Assembly: GCF_900607225.1 (NCBI RefSeq) | Contig: NZ_LR027842.1 | Location: 3,376,535-3,440,534 of the forward strand | Reading direction: 5' to 3' | Origin: [Pseudopropionibacterium] massiliense | GTDB taxonomy: Bacteria > Actinomycetota > Actinomycetes > Propionibacteriales > Propionibacteriaceae | Length of the DNA stretch: 64,000 bases | Shown: positions 36,995 to 46,193 of the stretch, in pieces | How the letters are laid out: every line of letters begins with the position of its first letter | Position numbering within the stretch: position 1 is the first letter of the stretch | The notes under the pieces: generated by a model | Told to the model about the DNA's origin: nothing | The model's database searches: none | The model's input: the letters and a program-made list of their open reading frames with translations, nothing else | Position numbers and translations under genes: made by a program

Positions 36995-37597
36995 GTGCCG
37001 AAGATCGCAGCCCCCACCGTTGCCCAGCACCGTGCGATGGTTCAGCGCCGGCTGATCGACGCCGCTGAGGAGATCATGCGCTCCGGCGAGCCCGAGAAGC
37101 TGACAGCCGGCGCCGTGACCGCAGCCGCCGGAATTGCCCGCAACAGTATTTATCGCTATGTCGATTCCGTGGATGACCTGCGTGGCCTGGTCCTGGCACG
37201 TCACCTGCCGGCCTGGATCGACGCGGTCGCCGCCGAGCTGGAGGCCGTCGAGGAGCCCGCCGAACGCATCGTCGTGTGGGTCCGCGCGAACCTGCAGCAG
37301 GCGGCCCGCACCGGGCACGGCTGGTTGATGGGGTTGAGCCGTTCCATCACGCCATCGCCGGCCACCGCGAAGGTGATGGACGACTCCCACGCGGTCATGC
37401 GCGATTCGATCGCCCAGGCGTGGGCGGCCCTCGTCCACGACCCGGTGCAGCTGCGGGTGGCGGCCGGGCTGACCCGCGGCCTGCTGGAGGCGGGGTTCCG
37501 GCAGCTCGACTCGGGCATGCCCGTCGACGTGGTGGTCGATCTCGGTGAGAAGGCGGCACGTGGTCTCGTCGCGGGGATCACGGGCGGGGATCTTTGA
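36995..37597 (+). CDS. TetR-family regulator
   Basis: A 200-residue regulator. The N-terminal HTH is RLIDAAEEIMRSGEPEKLTA through AGIARNSIYRYVDSVDDLR; the rest is a helical ligand/dimer domain. GTG 36995 has AGGAAGGAA upstream and is better than the first in-frame start at 36896. It overlaps the azlC start (TTGA), so it is likely coupled to azlCD and may control it. Ligand unknown. Confidence 0.82.
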   Translation: MPKIAAPTVAQHRAMVQRRLIDAAEEIMRSGEPEKLTAGAVTAAAGIARNSIYRYVDSVDDLRGLVLARHLPAWIDAVAAELEAVEEPAERIVVWVRANLQQAARTGHGWLMGLSRSITPSPATAKVMDDSHAVMRDSIAQAWAALVHDPVQLRVAAGLTRGLLEAGFRQLDSGMPVDVVVDLGEKAARGLVAGITGGDL

Positions 37598-38280
37598 CCG
37601 CGGAAACCGCCGCCACGTGGCGGATGGCGCTGTCCGTCAGCGTCGCTACGGGGGCCTACGGGGTGTCCTTCGGGGCGTTGGCCGTCGCGGCCGGGCTCGA
37701 TGTCTGGCAGGCGATGGTGCTGAGTCTGCTGATGTACACGGGCGGGTCGCAGTTCGCCTTCGTCGGCACGCTGGCGAGTGGTGGGCTGCCCGCCGCCGGG
37801 GCGGCCCTGCTCGTCGGGCTGCGCAACGCCGTCTACGTGATGCAGGTGAACTCGTGGTTCCATCCCCGCGGGGTACGGCGTCTCCTGATGGCGCACGTCA
37901 CCACCGACGAGTCGACCGCGGTGGCCGCGGCCCAGTCGGATCGGCGACTGCGGAGGCTGGGGTTCTGGGCCACCGGCATCGGGGTTTTCACGCTGTGGAA
38001 CGCGATGACCCTGGTCGGGGCGCTGCTGGGCAACCTACTGGGCGATCCGAAGGTCTGGGGGCTCGACGGCGCCGCCCTGGCCGCCTTCTGCGGGCTGCTG
38101 TGGCCCCGCCTGGTGGCGCGCGATGCGGTGGCCACCGCGATCGCCGCGGCAGCGGTCACGGTCGCGCTGGTGCCCGTGCTGCCCGCCGGGTTGCCGATCC
38201 TGGCGGCCGTCGTGCTCGGCGGTGGCGCCGCCTGGTTCCAGCGTCGCCGCGCCAACCGTGGGGATGAGGGGGCGCGGTGA
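37594..38280 (+). CDS. azlC: AzlC-family branched-chain amino-acid exporter subunit
   Basis: A 228-residue membrane protein. The AzlC signature region AYGVSFGALAVAAGLDVWQA and MYTGGSQFAFVG is clear. With AzlD it forms a branched-chain amino-acid exporter. TTG start at 37594 overlaps the TetR stop, and the azlD start overlaps the azlC stop. Confidence 0.88.
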   Translation: MTAETAATWRMALSVSVATGAYGVSFGALAVAAGLDVWQAMVLSLLMYTGGSQFAFVGTLASGGLPAAGAALLVGLRNAVYVMQVNSWFHPRGVRRLLMAHVTTDESTAVAAAQSDRRLRRLGFWATGIGVFTLWNAMTLVGALLGNLLGDPKVWGLDGAALAAFCGLLWPRLVARDAVATAIAAAAVTVALVPVLPAGLPILAAVVLGGGAAWFQRRRANRGDEGAR

Positions 38281-38588
38281 TGTGGGGCTGGGTGCTGGTC
38301 GCGTCGCTGGCGTGTTTCGCGACCAAACTGGCGGGTCTGCTGGTGCCGCGCCGCCTTCTCGACGACGAACGCACCGTGCTGACCATGGCCGGCATGACCG
38401 TCGGGGTGCTGGCCGGGCTGATCGGGATCTCCACCTTCACCACGGGCAGCGCCGTCACCGTCGACGCTCGGGTGGCGTCGCTGGTGGTCGCGGTGATCGC
38501 CCTGCGACTGCGGGCCCCGTTCCTGCTGGTCGTGGTACTGGGTGCTGCGGCGGCCGCCCTGGTGAGGGTCGCAGGGATAGCGGGGTGA
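38280..38588 (+). CDS. azlD: AzlD-family small membrane subunit
   Basis: A 102-residue membrane protein with three to four TMs starting MWGWVLVASLACFATKLAGL. It contains the AzlD stretch GLLVPRRLLDDERTVLTMAG. ATG 38280 (or GTG 38277) overlaps the azlC stop. Partner of AzlC in branched-chain amino-acid export. The 38589-38753 gap shows no gene. Confidence 0.85.
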   Translation: MWGWVLVASLACFATKLAGLLVPRRLLDDERTVLTMAGMTVGVLAGLIGISTFTTGSAVTVDARVASLVVAVIALRLRAPFLLVVVLGAAAAALVRVAGIAG

Positions 38589-38753
38589 AGTCGGGTTGTG
38601 CTGTTTCGGCGCCTTGCCGTGGTTCGCTTGCCTTGTGGTCGTTTGCTTGCGCTGTAGCGCTGGTGTTTGTCCGTAAGGCTGGCGTTTCCGTCGGGTAGGC
38701 AGGCGGACGACGACAAGGCCAGCAACCCGAGGCGGGTGCCGCGGTGCGTGGTC

Positions 38754-40871
38754 TCAGCGGCCTATGGCGCGGTGCAGGAAGGTCCAGATCAGGGCGTTCA
38801 TCCAGGCGCGCTGGGCGTTGTCGGCCGCACCTCCGTGGCCTCCCTCCGTGTTCTCCCAGTAGCGGACGTCGGCGCCGAGGGCCTCCAGGGCCGCCGTGAA
38901 CTTGCGGGCGTGGCCCGGGTGGACGCGGTCGTCGCGGGTGGAGGTGGTCACCAGCGTCGCCGGGTAGTCCGCCGACTCGTCCAGCAGGTGGTAGGGGCTG
39001 AAGGTGCGGATGTAGTCCCAGTCGGCGGTGTCGGGGTCGCCGTACTCGGCGATCCACGACGCCCCCGCCAGGAGTTTGGTGTAGCGGCGCATGTCGAGCA
39101 GCGGGACCTGGATCACCACCGCCCCGAACAGACCCGGGTACCGGGTGAGCATGTTGCCGGTGAGCAGGCCGCCGTTCGACCCTCCCAGGCAGGCCAGGCG
39201 CTCCCGGGTGGTCACGCCACGGGCGACGAGATCCCGCGCGACCGCCGCGAAATCCTCGTAGGCGCGGTGCCGGTGTTCCTTCAGCGCGGCCTGGTGCCAG
39301 GCCGGGCCGTACTCGCCGCCGCCGCGGATGTTCGCGACCACGTGGGTGCCGCCTCGCTCCAGCCACGCCTTGCCCGTCAGTGGCCCGTACTGCGGCGACA
39401 TCGACACCTCGAAACCGCCGTACCCCCCGAGCAGGGTCGGGTTCTCCCCGGCCGGCGGTAGGTCGGTGCGACCGATCTGGAAGTACGGCACACGCGTGCC
39501 GTCATCGCTGATCGCGAAGTGCTGGCTCACCTCGAGACCCGTGACGTCGAAGTGCGACGGTTCCGCCTTCATCCTCACCAGCGGCGACGGATCCCCGCCC
39601 TTAAGCAGGGGTGCCAGATTGCCCAGGTACAGCGTCGGCGGCTGGAGGAAACCCGTCGCCGTGATCCACAGCTCGTCGCCCTCGACGTCGTCGACGGCCG
39701 ATGCCCACACCGTGCCCGGCAGGTCGCGGTGGATGCGGCGCGACTGCCACTGTTCGCCGTCGTGGTGGAACACCAGCAGGTAGGTGCGCACGTCCTCCTG
39801 GGCCGTGACCACGATGAAGTTGCGGGTGACGAAGAAGTCCGCGATCGACGTCGACTGCGACGGGGCGAACAACACCCGCACGCGCGGGCCCTTGCCCTCC
39901 CAGCCGGGCAGGAACGACTCCAGCCGTGCCACCGCGAGGGATCCCGCAGGTACCAGGACGTCGTCGACCTCCCAGTCGGTGCGGGGCGTGAGCAGCAGCA
40001 GGTCGCGGTGGGGCGCGGCCGTGCAGTCGGAGGGGACGTCGATCAGACTCAGGGAGTCGTCGGGGTTCAACAGGAACAGGTCGTAGTCGTAGAAGCCGCG
40101 GACCCGGTAGACCCAGTCGCGCACGAAATCCGGCACGTGATCGCGACCCGCGCCGACCTGCATGTCCGTCGGTTCGCCCTGGTAGACGAGATCCGCCTCC
40201 GGCATCGGCATTCCCCGGTGCCAGCGACGCACCTGCAGCGGATACCCGGAGCTGCTGACGCTCTCGGGTCCAAAATCGGTGGCGACGAACACCGTGTCGG
40301 AGTCGATCCAGCTGAGGCTGCCCTTCGCGGCGGGCCGTTCGAACCCGCCCTCGGAGGCGGGCACGAACCGTTTGGTTACCAGATCGAACTCGCGGGTTAC
40401 GTCCGCGTCGGAACCACCGTGGGACAGGGCGACCAGGGCGTGCCGCCACGGCTGGCCGTCCTCAGGGCGCAGCACGGTGGCGCCGTGCCACACCCAGTCC
40501 TCCTGCTCCGCCGCGTTGAGGGCGTCGACGTCGATCAACACCTCCCAGTCGGGTTCCTCGGTGCGGTACGAGTCCAGCGACGTGCGCCGCCACAGCCCCC
40601 GCGGATGCTCCGCGTCGGTCCAGAAGTTGTACAGCCGGTCGCCGCGGCGCACCACGTTCGGGATGTTCGCCGGGGAGTCGAGGATCGCCTTCAGTTCCGC
40701 CGCCAGGGCCGACACCTCGCCGTCCGCGTCGAGTTCCCCCTCGGAACGCACATTGCGTTCACGTACCCATCCCAGTGCGTCCTCGCCGGTCACGTCCTCC
40801 AGCCACAGCCACGGGTCGGTGGAGCCGTCGCGGGCGGGCAGGCCGGGATTGCGGGACTGGTCATCGCTCAT
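38754..40871 (-). CDS. Prolyl oligopeptidase family serine peptidase (S9)
   Basis: A 705-residue protein without a signal peptide, so probably cytoplasmic. N-terminal DPWLWLEDVTGEDALGWVRE is the usual S9A start. A beta-propeller follows. The catalytic domain has the nucleophile in GGSNGGLL, the Asp region STRDDRVHPGHARKF and the His in TEGGHGGAADN. It cleaves short peptides, typically after proline. Monocistronic here. Confidence 0.9.
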   Translation of the reverse strand: MSDDQSRNPGLPARDGSTDPWLWLEDVTGEDALGWVRERNVRSEGELDADGEVSALAAELKAILDSPANIPNVVRRGDRLYNFWTDAEHPRGLWRRTSLDSYRTEEPDWEVLIDVDALNAAEQEDWVWHGATVLRPEDGQPWRHALVALSHGGSDADVTREFDLVTKRFVPASEGGFERPAAKGSLSWIDSDTVFVATDFGPESVSSSGYPLQVRRWHRGMPMPEADLVYQGEPTDMQVGAGRDHVPDFVRDWVYRVRGFYDYDLFLLNPDDSLSLIDVPSDCTAAPHRDLLLLTPRTDWEVDDVLVPAGSLAVARLESFLPGWEGKGPRVRVLFAPSQSTSIADFFVTRNFIVVTAQEDVRTYLLVFHHDGEQWQSRRIHRDLPGTVWASAVDDVEGDELWITATGFLQPPTLYLGNLAPLLKGGDPSPLVRMKAEPSHFDVTGLEVSQHFAISDDGTRVPYFQIGRTDLPPAGENPTLLGGYGGFEVSMSPQYGPLTGKAWLERGGTHVVANIRGGGEYGPAWHQAALKEHRHRAYEDFAAVARDLVARGVTTRERLACLGGSNGGLLTGNMLTRYPGLFGAVVIQVPLLDMRRYTKLLAGASWIAEYGDPDTADWDYIRTFSPYHLLDESADYPATLVTTSTRDDRVHPGHARKFTAALEALGADVRYWENTEGGHGGAADNAQRAWMNALIWTFLHRAIGR

Positions 40872-40927
40872 GGGACACGAGCCTAGCCATCAAGAGGCCA
40901 CGGTGGTACTCCGTGAAGGTTTTCCCG

Positions 40928-41845
40928 TCAGTAGGAGAAGACCTCGTCGACGACCCGTGCGGGCACGTCCTCCAGGGTGGCGTAGCGCCAGGCGGGTTGG
41001 TTGTCCTTGTCGATCAGGAGCGCGCGCACGCCCTCGACGAAGTCGACGGGGATCATGTGCTCCGCGAGTCGCAGGTCCTGGTGCAGCACCCCGTTCAGTT
41101 CGAGGGTGGCGGCGCGGCGCAGCGCCCGCAGCGCGACGTGAACCGCGAACGGTGAGCGGGCCCGCAGCTCGCGACCCGCCTGCTGGGCGGCCGGGTCGGG
41201 ATGCTCCTCGAGCCGGTGGGCGATCTCCACCACGTCGTCACCGGCGTAACACTCCTGGATCCAGGCAGCCTCCGACAGCGGGGCGGGCAGGTCGCCGTCG
41301 GCCGACTCGTCGGCCAGTGTGATGCGCAGGGCGTCACCCCCGCCGATCGTGCCGGAGGTCAGCGCCATGTGGGTGCCCAGCGCCCCCGCCCGCGCCAGCC
41401 AGTACATGACACCCGCGTCGGGGAAGAAACCGATCTTCGTCTCCGGCATCGCCATCAAGGTCGATGAATCCACTATTCGCCGGTCGGCATTGACCGTCAG
41501 GCCCAGCCCGCCACCCATGGTGATGCCGTTGAGGTGGGCGGTGACGTGTTTCGGGAACTGGGCGACGATCAGGTCGAGAAGGTACTCGACCTCCAGGAAC
41601 CGCAGCCAGGGGCCGTTGTCCTCGACGGCTCGCGACAGCTCCCGCACGTCGGCGCCCGCGCTGAACCCGCGCGTCCCCTCGCCGCGGAGCACCACCTCCC
41701 GCACCGAGTCGTCGTGGGCCCACGAGGTGAGGATCTCGCTGGCGCCCTGGAGCATTTCCAGGTTGAGGGAGTTGATGGCGTTGGGACGGTTGAGGGTGAG
41801 GGTGGCGACCCCATCGTCCATGGTGGTGACGAGCAGATCAGTCAT
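40928..41845 (-). CDS. Enoyl-CoA hydratase/isomerase family; 3-hydroxyisobutyryl-CoA hydrolase-like
   Basis: A 305-residue crotonase-fold enzyme. Oxyanion-hole motifs are RGFSAGADVREL and GITMGGGLGLTVNADRRI. AMPETKIGFFPDAGVMYWLARA and the C-terminal DFVEGVRALLIDKDNQPAW are typical of 3-hydroxyisobutyryl-CoA hydrolases of valine catabolism. It is a little shorter than many of them, so another acyl-CoA hydratase is possible. Confidence 0.82.
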   Translation of the reverse strand: MTDLLVTTMDDGVATLTLNRPNAINSLNLEMLQGASEILTSWAHDDSVREVVLRGEGTRGFSAGADVRELSRAVEDNGPWLRFLEVEYLLDLIVAQFPKHVTAHLNGITMGGGLGLTVNADRRIVDSSTLMAMPETKIGFFPDAGVMYWLARAGALGTHMALTSGTIGGGDALRITLADESADGDLPAPLSEAAWIQECYAGDDVVEIAHRLEEHPDPAAQQAGRELRARSPFAVHVALRALRRAATLELNGVLHQDLRLAEHMIPVDFVEGVRALLIDKDNQPAWRYATLEDVPARVVDEVFSY

Positions 41846-41899
41846 GAGGACAGCCTATGAGGTTCACGCAGCGCATCCGAACCGGAAACGGGAATCGAC

Positions 41900-42871
41900 T
41901 CAGTCGAGGCGCAGCCCGGGACGCATCTCGTGCAGCACCGCGCGGGCGGTTTCCTCGTCGATCACCAGGTCCGTCGCGACCCCGGCGCGCAGCGCGCCCA
42001 GCACCGGCACCGCCTTGCCCGTTCCGCTGACCACGCAGATGCGGCGGGGAATGGTTCGCAGTTCCGCCGGGGTCATGCCGGTGGCGCGGGAGTTGAGGGG
42101 GATGTCGCGCCAGGAGCCGTCGGCCCGCAGCATCACGGTGCAGACGTCGCCGACCACCCCCTCCGATTTCAGCTCGGCCAGTTCGGATTCGTCCAGGTAG
42201 TTGGCGGAGTACACGTGGGACTGGAGTTCGGAGCCGAGCCCCCCCACCCCGAAGATCGCCTTCGTGCAGGAGGCCCGCACCTGGAGCATGTGGCGGGTGG
42301 AGCGTTCCGCCCACATGGCGGTGCGGGTGCCCGGGTTGTCGAAGAAGGCCGGCAGCGCCAGGAACTGTTCCTCGCCGTGGAACGCGGCGGCGAAGCGTTG
42401 CAGGATGGAACCGACGTAGGGAAGCCCCGTCGTGCGCTGGTTGGCGCCGCCGTTGAGGCTGACGACGAGCACCCCGTTCAGGTCGTGGGGTCGCAGGTTC
42501 TGGGCGATCGCGGAGACGGTGGTTCCCCACGCCACCCCGATGACATCGTTGTCGGTGACGATCTCGTCGAGGAGCCGGGCGGCGACCTTCGCGACCTGTT
42601 CGAGGCGCAGCACGTAGCTGGATCCGGGGCGGACGTCGACCAGGTGCGCCTGCACGCGGAAGTTCCTGTGGAAGATCTCGGCCAGGCGGGTCATGGGGCG
42701 GTCGGGGTCGGTGATGGTGATGCGCACCAACCCCCGGTCCTTGGCCTCCTTCAGCAGCCGCGACACCGTCGAGCGGGAAACCCCCAGGTGGTGGGCGATC
42801 GCCTCCATGGTCTCGGACTGGACGTAGTACATGCGCGCAACCCGGAGCAACAACTCGGTGTTGCGTTCCAT
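41900..42871 (-). CDS. SorC/DeoR-like sugar-binding transcriptional regulator
   Basis: A 323-residue regulator. The N-terminal HTH is RVARMYYVQSETMEAIAHHL through GVSRSTVSRLLKEAKDRGLV. The large C-terminal sugar-phosphate sensing domain includes VIGVAWGTTVSAIAQNL and the phosphate-loop-like VSLNGGANQRTTGLPY. Such proteins sense phosphorylated sugars, often deoxyribose-type. No cognate operon is adjacent; deoA lies 4 kb away. Confidence 0.83.
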   Translation of the reverse strand: MERNTELLLRVARMYYVQSETMEAIAHHLGVSRSTVSRLLKEAKDRGLVRITITDPDRPMTRLAEIFHRNFRVQAHLVDVRPGSSYVLRLEQVAKVAARLLDEIVTDNDVIGVAWGTTVSAIAQNLRPHDLNGVLVVSLNGGANQRTTGLPYVGSILQRFAAAFHGEEQFLALPAFFDNPGTRTAMWAERSTRHMLQVRASCTKAIFGVGGLGSELQSHVYSANYLDESELAELKSEGVVGDVCTVMLRADGSWRDIPLNSRATGMTPAELRTIPRRICVVSGTGKAVPVLGALRAGVATDLVIDEETARAVLHEMRPGLRLD

Positions 42872-42991
42872 GGCGCTCCTTCACGGGTCGGGGCCGATGC
42901 GTGACGACGGCGCCAGCGTATCCCTTGCTGAAGGTTTGACCAGATGCGGGAGGCCGGATTGCGCGCCCCGGCCGTGGGGCCGCGGAACCGG

Positions 42992-43564
42992 TTACAGCAG
43001 GCCGAGCCCCTCCAGCAGGATGCGGGCCCCGATGATGATCAGCACCATGCCACCGAGGAACTCGGCTGGCCTGCGGAACCTCACCCCGATCCGGTGCCCG
43101 ATACCGACCGCCGCGAACGACGCCACCAGCGTTATCAGGCCGATGCAGAGGATCGCCAGGAGGATGGAGATCTCCAGCATCGCGAAGGACACCCCGACGG
43201 CCGCCGCGTCGATGCTGGTCGCGACCCCCAGGATCAGCAGGCGACGCAGATCGAGCCCGCCACCCCGGCCGACGTCGTCCTCGTCCTCGTCGGCATGGAA
43301 CGCCTCCCAGGCCATCTTGCCGCCGATGATCGCGAGCAGCACGAAGGCGATCCAGTGGTCGAAGGGATCGAGGAGGCTGGTGAAATTGGCGGCCAGCAGC
43401 CACCCGAACAGCGGCATCGCGGCCTGGAAACCCGCGAAGGTGAGGGCGACGATCAGGGCGTGCCGGTAGTTGAACCGGCCCATCTTCACGCCGCTGGTCA
43501 GCGATGCGGCGAACGCGTCGGCGGATACACCGAATCCGACCAACCAGATGGACCACAGAGACAT
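42992..43564 (-). CDS. mntP: Manganese efflux pump MntP
   Basis: A 190-residue, six-TM protein. The MntP acidic motif DAFAASLTSG near the N-terminus and the paired SIDAAAVGVSFA later in the chain are clear. ATG at 43564 has GGAAGG upstream. It exports excess Mn2+. Divergent from an MntR-like gene; the shared spacer holds a candidate operator. Confidence 0.9.
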   Translation of the reverse strand: MSLWSIWLVGFGVSADAFAASLTSGVKMGRFNYRHALIVALTFAGFQAAMPLFGWLLAANFTSLLDPFDHWIAFVLLAIIGGKMAWEAFHADEDEDDVGRGGGLDLRRLLILGVATSIDAAAVGVSFAMLEISILLAILCIGLITLVASFAAVGIGHRIGVRFRRPAEFLGGMVLIIIGARILLEGLGLL

Positions 43565-43684
43565 CGTCAGACCTTCCAGAGCTCCTGTGAGGATTGAGCT
43601 GTGGTGACCTCGTTTCCCGGGGAAATCCAGCTCGTGAAACCACTCTGAACCCGCCGGTCCCGGTGTGTCCACGGGTAACTGAAA

Positions 43685-43700
43685 GTGTGTCTGACCACAC
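43685..43700. promoter_or_regulatory. Candidate MntR operator between mntP and mntR
   Basis: GTGTGTCTGACCACAC, centred on GTCTGAC. On the minus strand it contains TGGTCAGAC, identical to the core of the dyad at 1296-1308 upstream of the metal-uptake operon. It lies about 120 bases upstream of mntP and 147 upstream of mntR. Confidence 0.45.
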
Positions 43701-43846
43701 CTTTTGCGACACCCGGTGCCCTGTTGAGACCCGTCGCCGTTTCGGGAAGAATCGTCAACGCGGGTGGAGAATCACGGCCCGCGACGAACAGCCTGCAGGG
43801 GGCGGTGACAGCCTCCGGCAGGACGACCCACCCGGAAGAAGGAATG

Positions 43847-44527
43847 ATGACGGCCAACGGCGCTGACGTGACCCGGGTCACGGAGGACTACCTCGCGCTG
43901 ATCTGGAAGGCCTGCGAATGGCCCGACGACGGACGCCGCCCGAACACCACCGACCTGGCAGCCGCCCTCGGCGTCACCCCCTCCACGGTCTCGGCCAGTC
44001 TGAAGCGCCTGGCCAGGGAGGGAATGATCAAGTACCGTCCCTACGGCAACATCGAACTGACCGAGGCTGGGGAACGGATCGGGCGTGCGGTGGTGCGGCG
44101 CCATCGCATCATCGAGACCTACCTGGTCACGTCGCTGGGCATGCCCTGGGACCAGGTCCACGACGAGGCCGACCGGCTCGAACACGCAGCCTCCGAGGCG
44201 CTCGTCGACCGGATGGACGAGATCCTCGGACACCCGGCCGCGGACCCGCACGGCGACCCCATCCCGAGGAGCAGGGACATCGACCACCCCGGGGCGATGC
44301 TGATCGCGCACGTGAACGCGGGCACCGAGGTGCGGGTGGTGCGGGTCTCCGACTCGAACCCGGAGATTCTCCGTTTCCTCACGGAACGCGGCATCGCCAT
44401 CGGGACGCGGCTGGAAGTGCTCTCCGGGCTGTCCGGGATGGGGCTGATGGCCGTCGAGCACGCGGGAACCGAGATCGAGCTCAGCGCCCCGATAGCCGAG
44501 GCGATCCACGTCGCGCCCGCGACCTGA
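43847..44527 (+). CDS. mntR: DtxR-family metalloregulator (MntR-like)
   Basis: A 226-residue iron/manganese-responsive regulator. N-terminal HTH: VTRVTEDYLALIWKACEW through TTDLAAALGVTPSTVSASLK. The dimer/metal region has VRRHRIIETYLVTSLGMPW and DEADRLEHAASEALVDRMD with the expected His, Glu and Cys-less pattern. A C-terminal SH3-like domain is present. ATG 43847 follows GAAGAAGGA. The divergent mntP and the shared motif at the uptake operon suggest control of Mn export and import. Confidence 0.82.
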   Translation: MTANGADVTRVTEDYLALIWKACEWPDDGRRPNTTDLAAALGVTPSTVSASLKRLAREGMIKYRPYGNIELTEAGERIGRAVVRRHRIIETYLVTSLGMPWDQVHDEADRLEHAASEALVDRMDEILGHPAADPHGDPIPRSRDIDHPGAMLIAHVNAGTEVRVVRVSDSNPEILRFLTERGIAIGTRLEVLSGLSGMGLMAVEHAGTEIELSAPIAEAIHVAPAT

Positions 44528-44533
44528 GGTCCG

Positions 44534-45778
44534 CTACCGCAGCAGGTCGTCGTGGTGGCCGACGTGGACCAGTTCGATGGTGCCGTCCGGGTACTGCCAC
44601 CAGGTCAACCGCGCCGCACCGGGGGCGCCGCGTTTCACGTACGTCCGCCACGGAACGGCACCCTCGGGAATGGATTTCTGGATCACCGACCTCCCGGGAA
44701 TGATGAATTGATGGGTTTTCCTCCGGTCCCAGGCGTGACCGGAGAGGACGTCGACGACGACCTGAATGATCTTTGCCCGGTCGCGGAGCAGTTCCGCTTC
44801 CATGGAATCCAGGAATCCCTCGCCGATGACGTAGGGACTCAGCGTCTCGCCGCGTTCCTCCTCCGGTTCCCCGGTGAGCCATTCGTATTCCACCTCCCAG
44901 CGGAACTGTTTTTCCGGGTCGTTGTAGACCCGGGGATATCCGCGACGCTCCTCCTGATCGGCCATTCGGCGGCGCAGGTGATCCAATTCCTCCTCCGCGG
45001 CGTCGGCACGGGAGCGTTCCCTCGCCAAGGATTCGTGATCGCTGTCGAGAAGCAGCATCAAATCGTCGATTATGGAACTGCGAAGTTTGTTGGCAATGCG
45101 ATCCGTCTGGGCGTTCAGCAGGTTCTTCAGCTCCGCTGCGCTGATCCCGGTGTCCGTCGACGCGGGAGGCGTGGGGATGGCCGGTGCGGTGGGCGCGCTG
45201 GCCGGACGGTGTGGGCCGGGTTTGGGGGACGGCCCCGGCCTCGGGTGCGGTCCGGGCTTCGGGACCCTTCCCGCGGGAGTGGGTGCGGACGGCGGCGTGA
45301 TGTCGAGGGAGGCCCTGAACCGGTTGAGGGCTGCCATCTGGTCGTCCGAGAGGGCTTTCTGGGGGGTTCCGGTCCCGCTCTGATGCGGCCCGCCCGCCCC
45401 TTGGTGGGATGTGACGTATTCCGCTATGTCGAGGCAGGCGCCGTCCGCGTCGTCGCCCGGGTATACCCGGAACAGCCGGTGCCGCCTCCAGTGATCCGTT
45501 CTGGCCGCTCCGGCGAGAATCACGCGAATACCGCCGCCATAAACCTGGAATTGCGGATCAACCGTGTCCGACAGGCGCTCGGAGGCGGTCATGGAGTCGA
45601 GGACTGCCAATTCGGTTCCGGGGGCCAGGCGTTGGGCCAGTAGCTTCGTGTCGATTCGGGGTCGGTTCGTGTCGCTGGCGGGGGAAACCACGACCAGGGC
45701 GCCGTCGCGCGATGAATCGAAAATTCTGCTCACCAGAATTCCGACATCGCCGACTCCGACCCTCCACTCGGAAACCAC
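44534..45778 (-). CDS. Hypothetical multidomain protein
   Basis: A 414-residue protein I do not recognise. An N-terminal alpha/beta-like domain (~135 residues) ends around QFQVYGGGIRVILAGAART and HRLFRVYPGDD. A Pro/Gly-rich linker with repeats (RPGPSPKPGPHRPASAP) follows, then a coiled coil (LARERSRADAAEEELDHLRR) and a C-terminal region ending DGTIELVHVGHHDDLLR. GTG 45778 chosen with AAGAGGG upstream. Possibly part of a signalling or defence protein, but nothing proves this. Confidence 0.6.
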   Translation of the reverse strand: MVSEWRVGVGDVGILVSRIFDSSRDGALVVVSPASDTNRPRIDTKLLAQRLAPGTELAVLDSMTASERLSDTVDPQFQVYGGGIRVILAGAARTDHWRRHRLFRVYPGDDADGACLDIAEYVTSHQGAGGPHQSGTGTPQKALSDDQMAALNRFRASLDITPPSAPTPAGRVPKPGPHPRPGPSPKPGPHRPASAPTAPAIPTPPASTDTGISAAELKNLLNAQTDRIANKLRSSIIDDLMLLLDSDHESLARERSRADAAEEELDHLRRRMADQEERRGYPRVYNDPEKQFRWEVEYEWLTGEPEEERGETLSPYVIGEGFLDSMEAELLRDRAKIIQVVVDVLSGHAWDRRKTHQFIIPGRSVIQKSIPEGAVPWRTYVKRGAPGAARLTWWQYPDGTIELVHVGHHDDLLR

Positions 45779-45792
45779 AATCCCTCTTTCTT

Positions 45793-45806
45793 GACACACC
45801 TGTGTC
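45793..45806. promoter_or_regulatory. Inverted repeat upstream of the 414-residue protein gene
   Basis: GACACA-CC-TGTGTC, 15 bases upstream of the GTG start. A possible operator; regulator unknown. Confidence 0.3.
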
Positions 45807-45971
45807 GGTCGACAAGCAGTCGCTGTCGCCACTCCGGAGGCGAAGTAGTCGCCAGCGATCCGGCTACCACCCATTGTTGCAGAAGCTTCAACGGGACCAA
45901 ATGCGACTGGCCGGTGACCTGTTCACAACCCCGTGATTTTCACAGGAAAAATTAAGGGTTTGATCAGGAAG

Positions 45972-45997
45972 GAGCCGGAACCGACGGGTTCCGGCTC
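45972..45997. terminator. Hairpin with 11-bp stem
   Basis: GAGCCGGAACC, 4-base loop, GGTTCCGGCTC. On the minus strand it is followed by a short T-rich run, so it may end a leftward transcript; which one is unclear. The rest of 45875-46193 shows nothing else. Confidence 0.45.
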
Positions 45998-46193
45998 GCT
46001 GAGCGGGAGATGCCATCCGGGTATCGCTCAGTTATTGTGATCAGATCAGGGATCGTGCGGAATACGGTAATGTATGACACCCTGTGAGGACGCCACGCCG
46101 CCGTGGTCGGCACGGTGGACGGCCGCGGGATCCGGCTGCAGGAATCCGGGGATGTGTAGCGTGGGACTGGTTCGATTCCGGAGGGAGACCACG

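Noticed and set aside
43565-43700. Possible yybP-ykoY manganese riboswitch upstream of mntP
   Set aside because: The conserved loop motifs of that RNA are not visible; a protein operator explains the site better.
41838-43712. A 624-codon minus-strand frame across the SorC regulator and mntP
   Set aside because: Shares the strand but not the frame of two well-supported genes; Arg/Pro/Gly-rich shadow.
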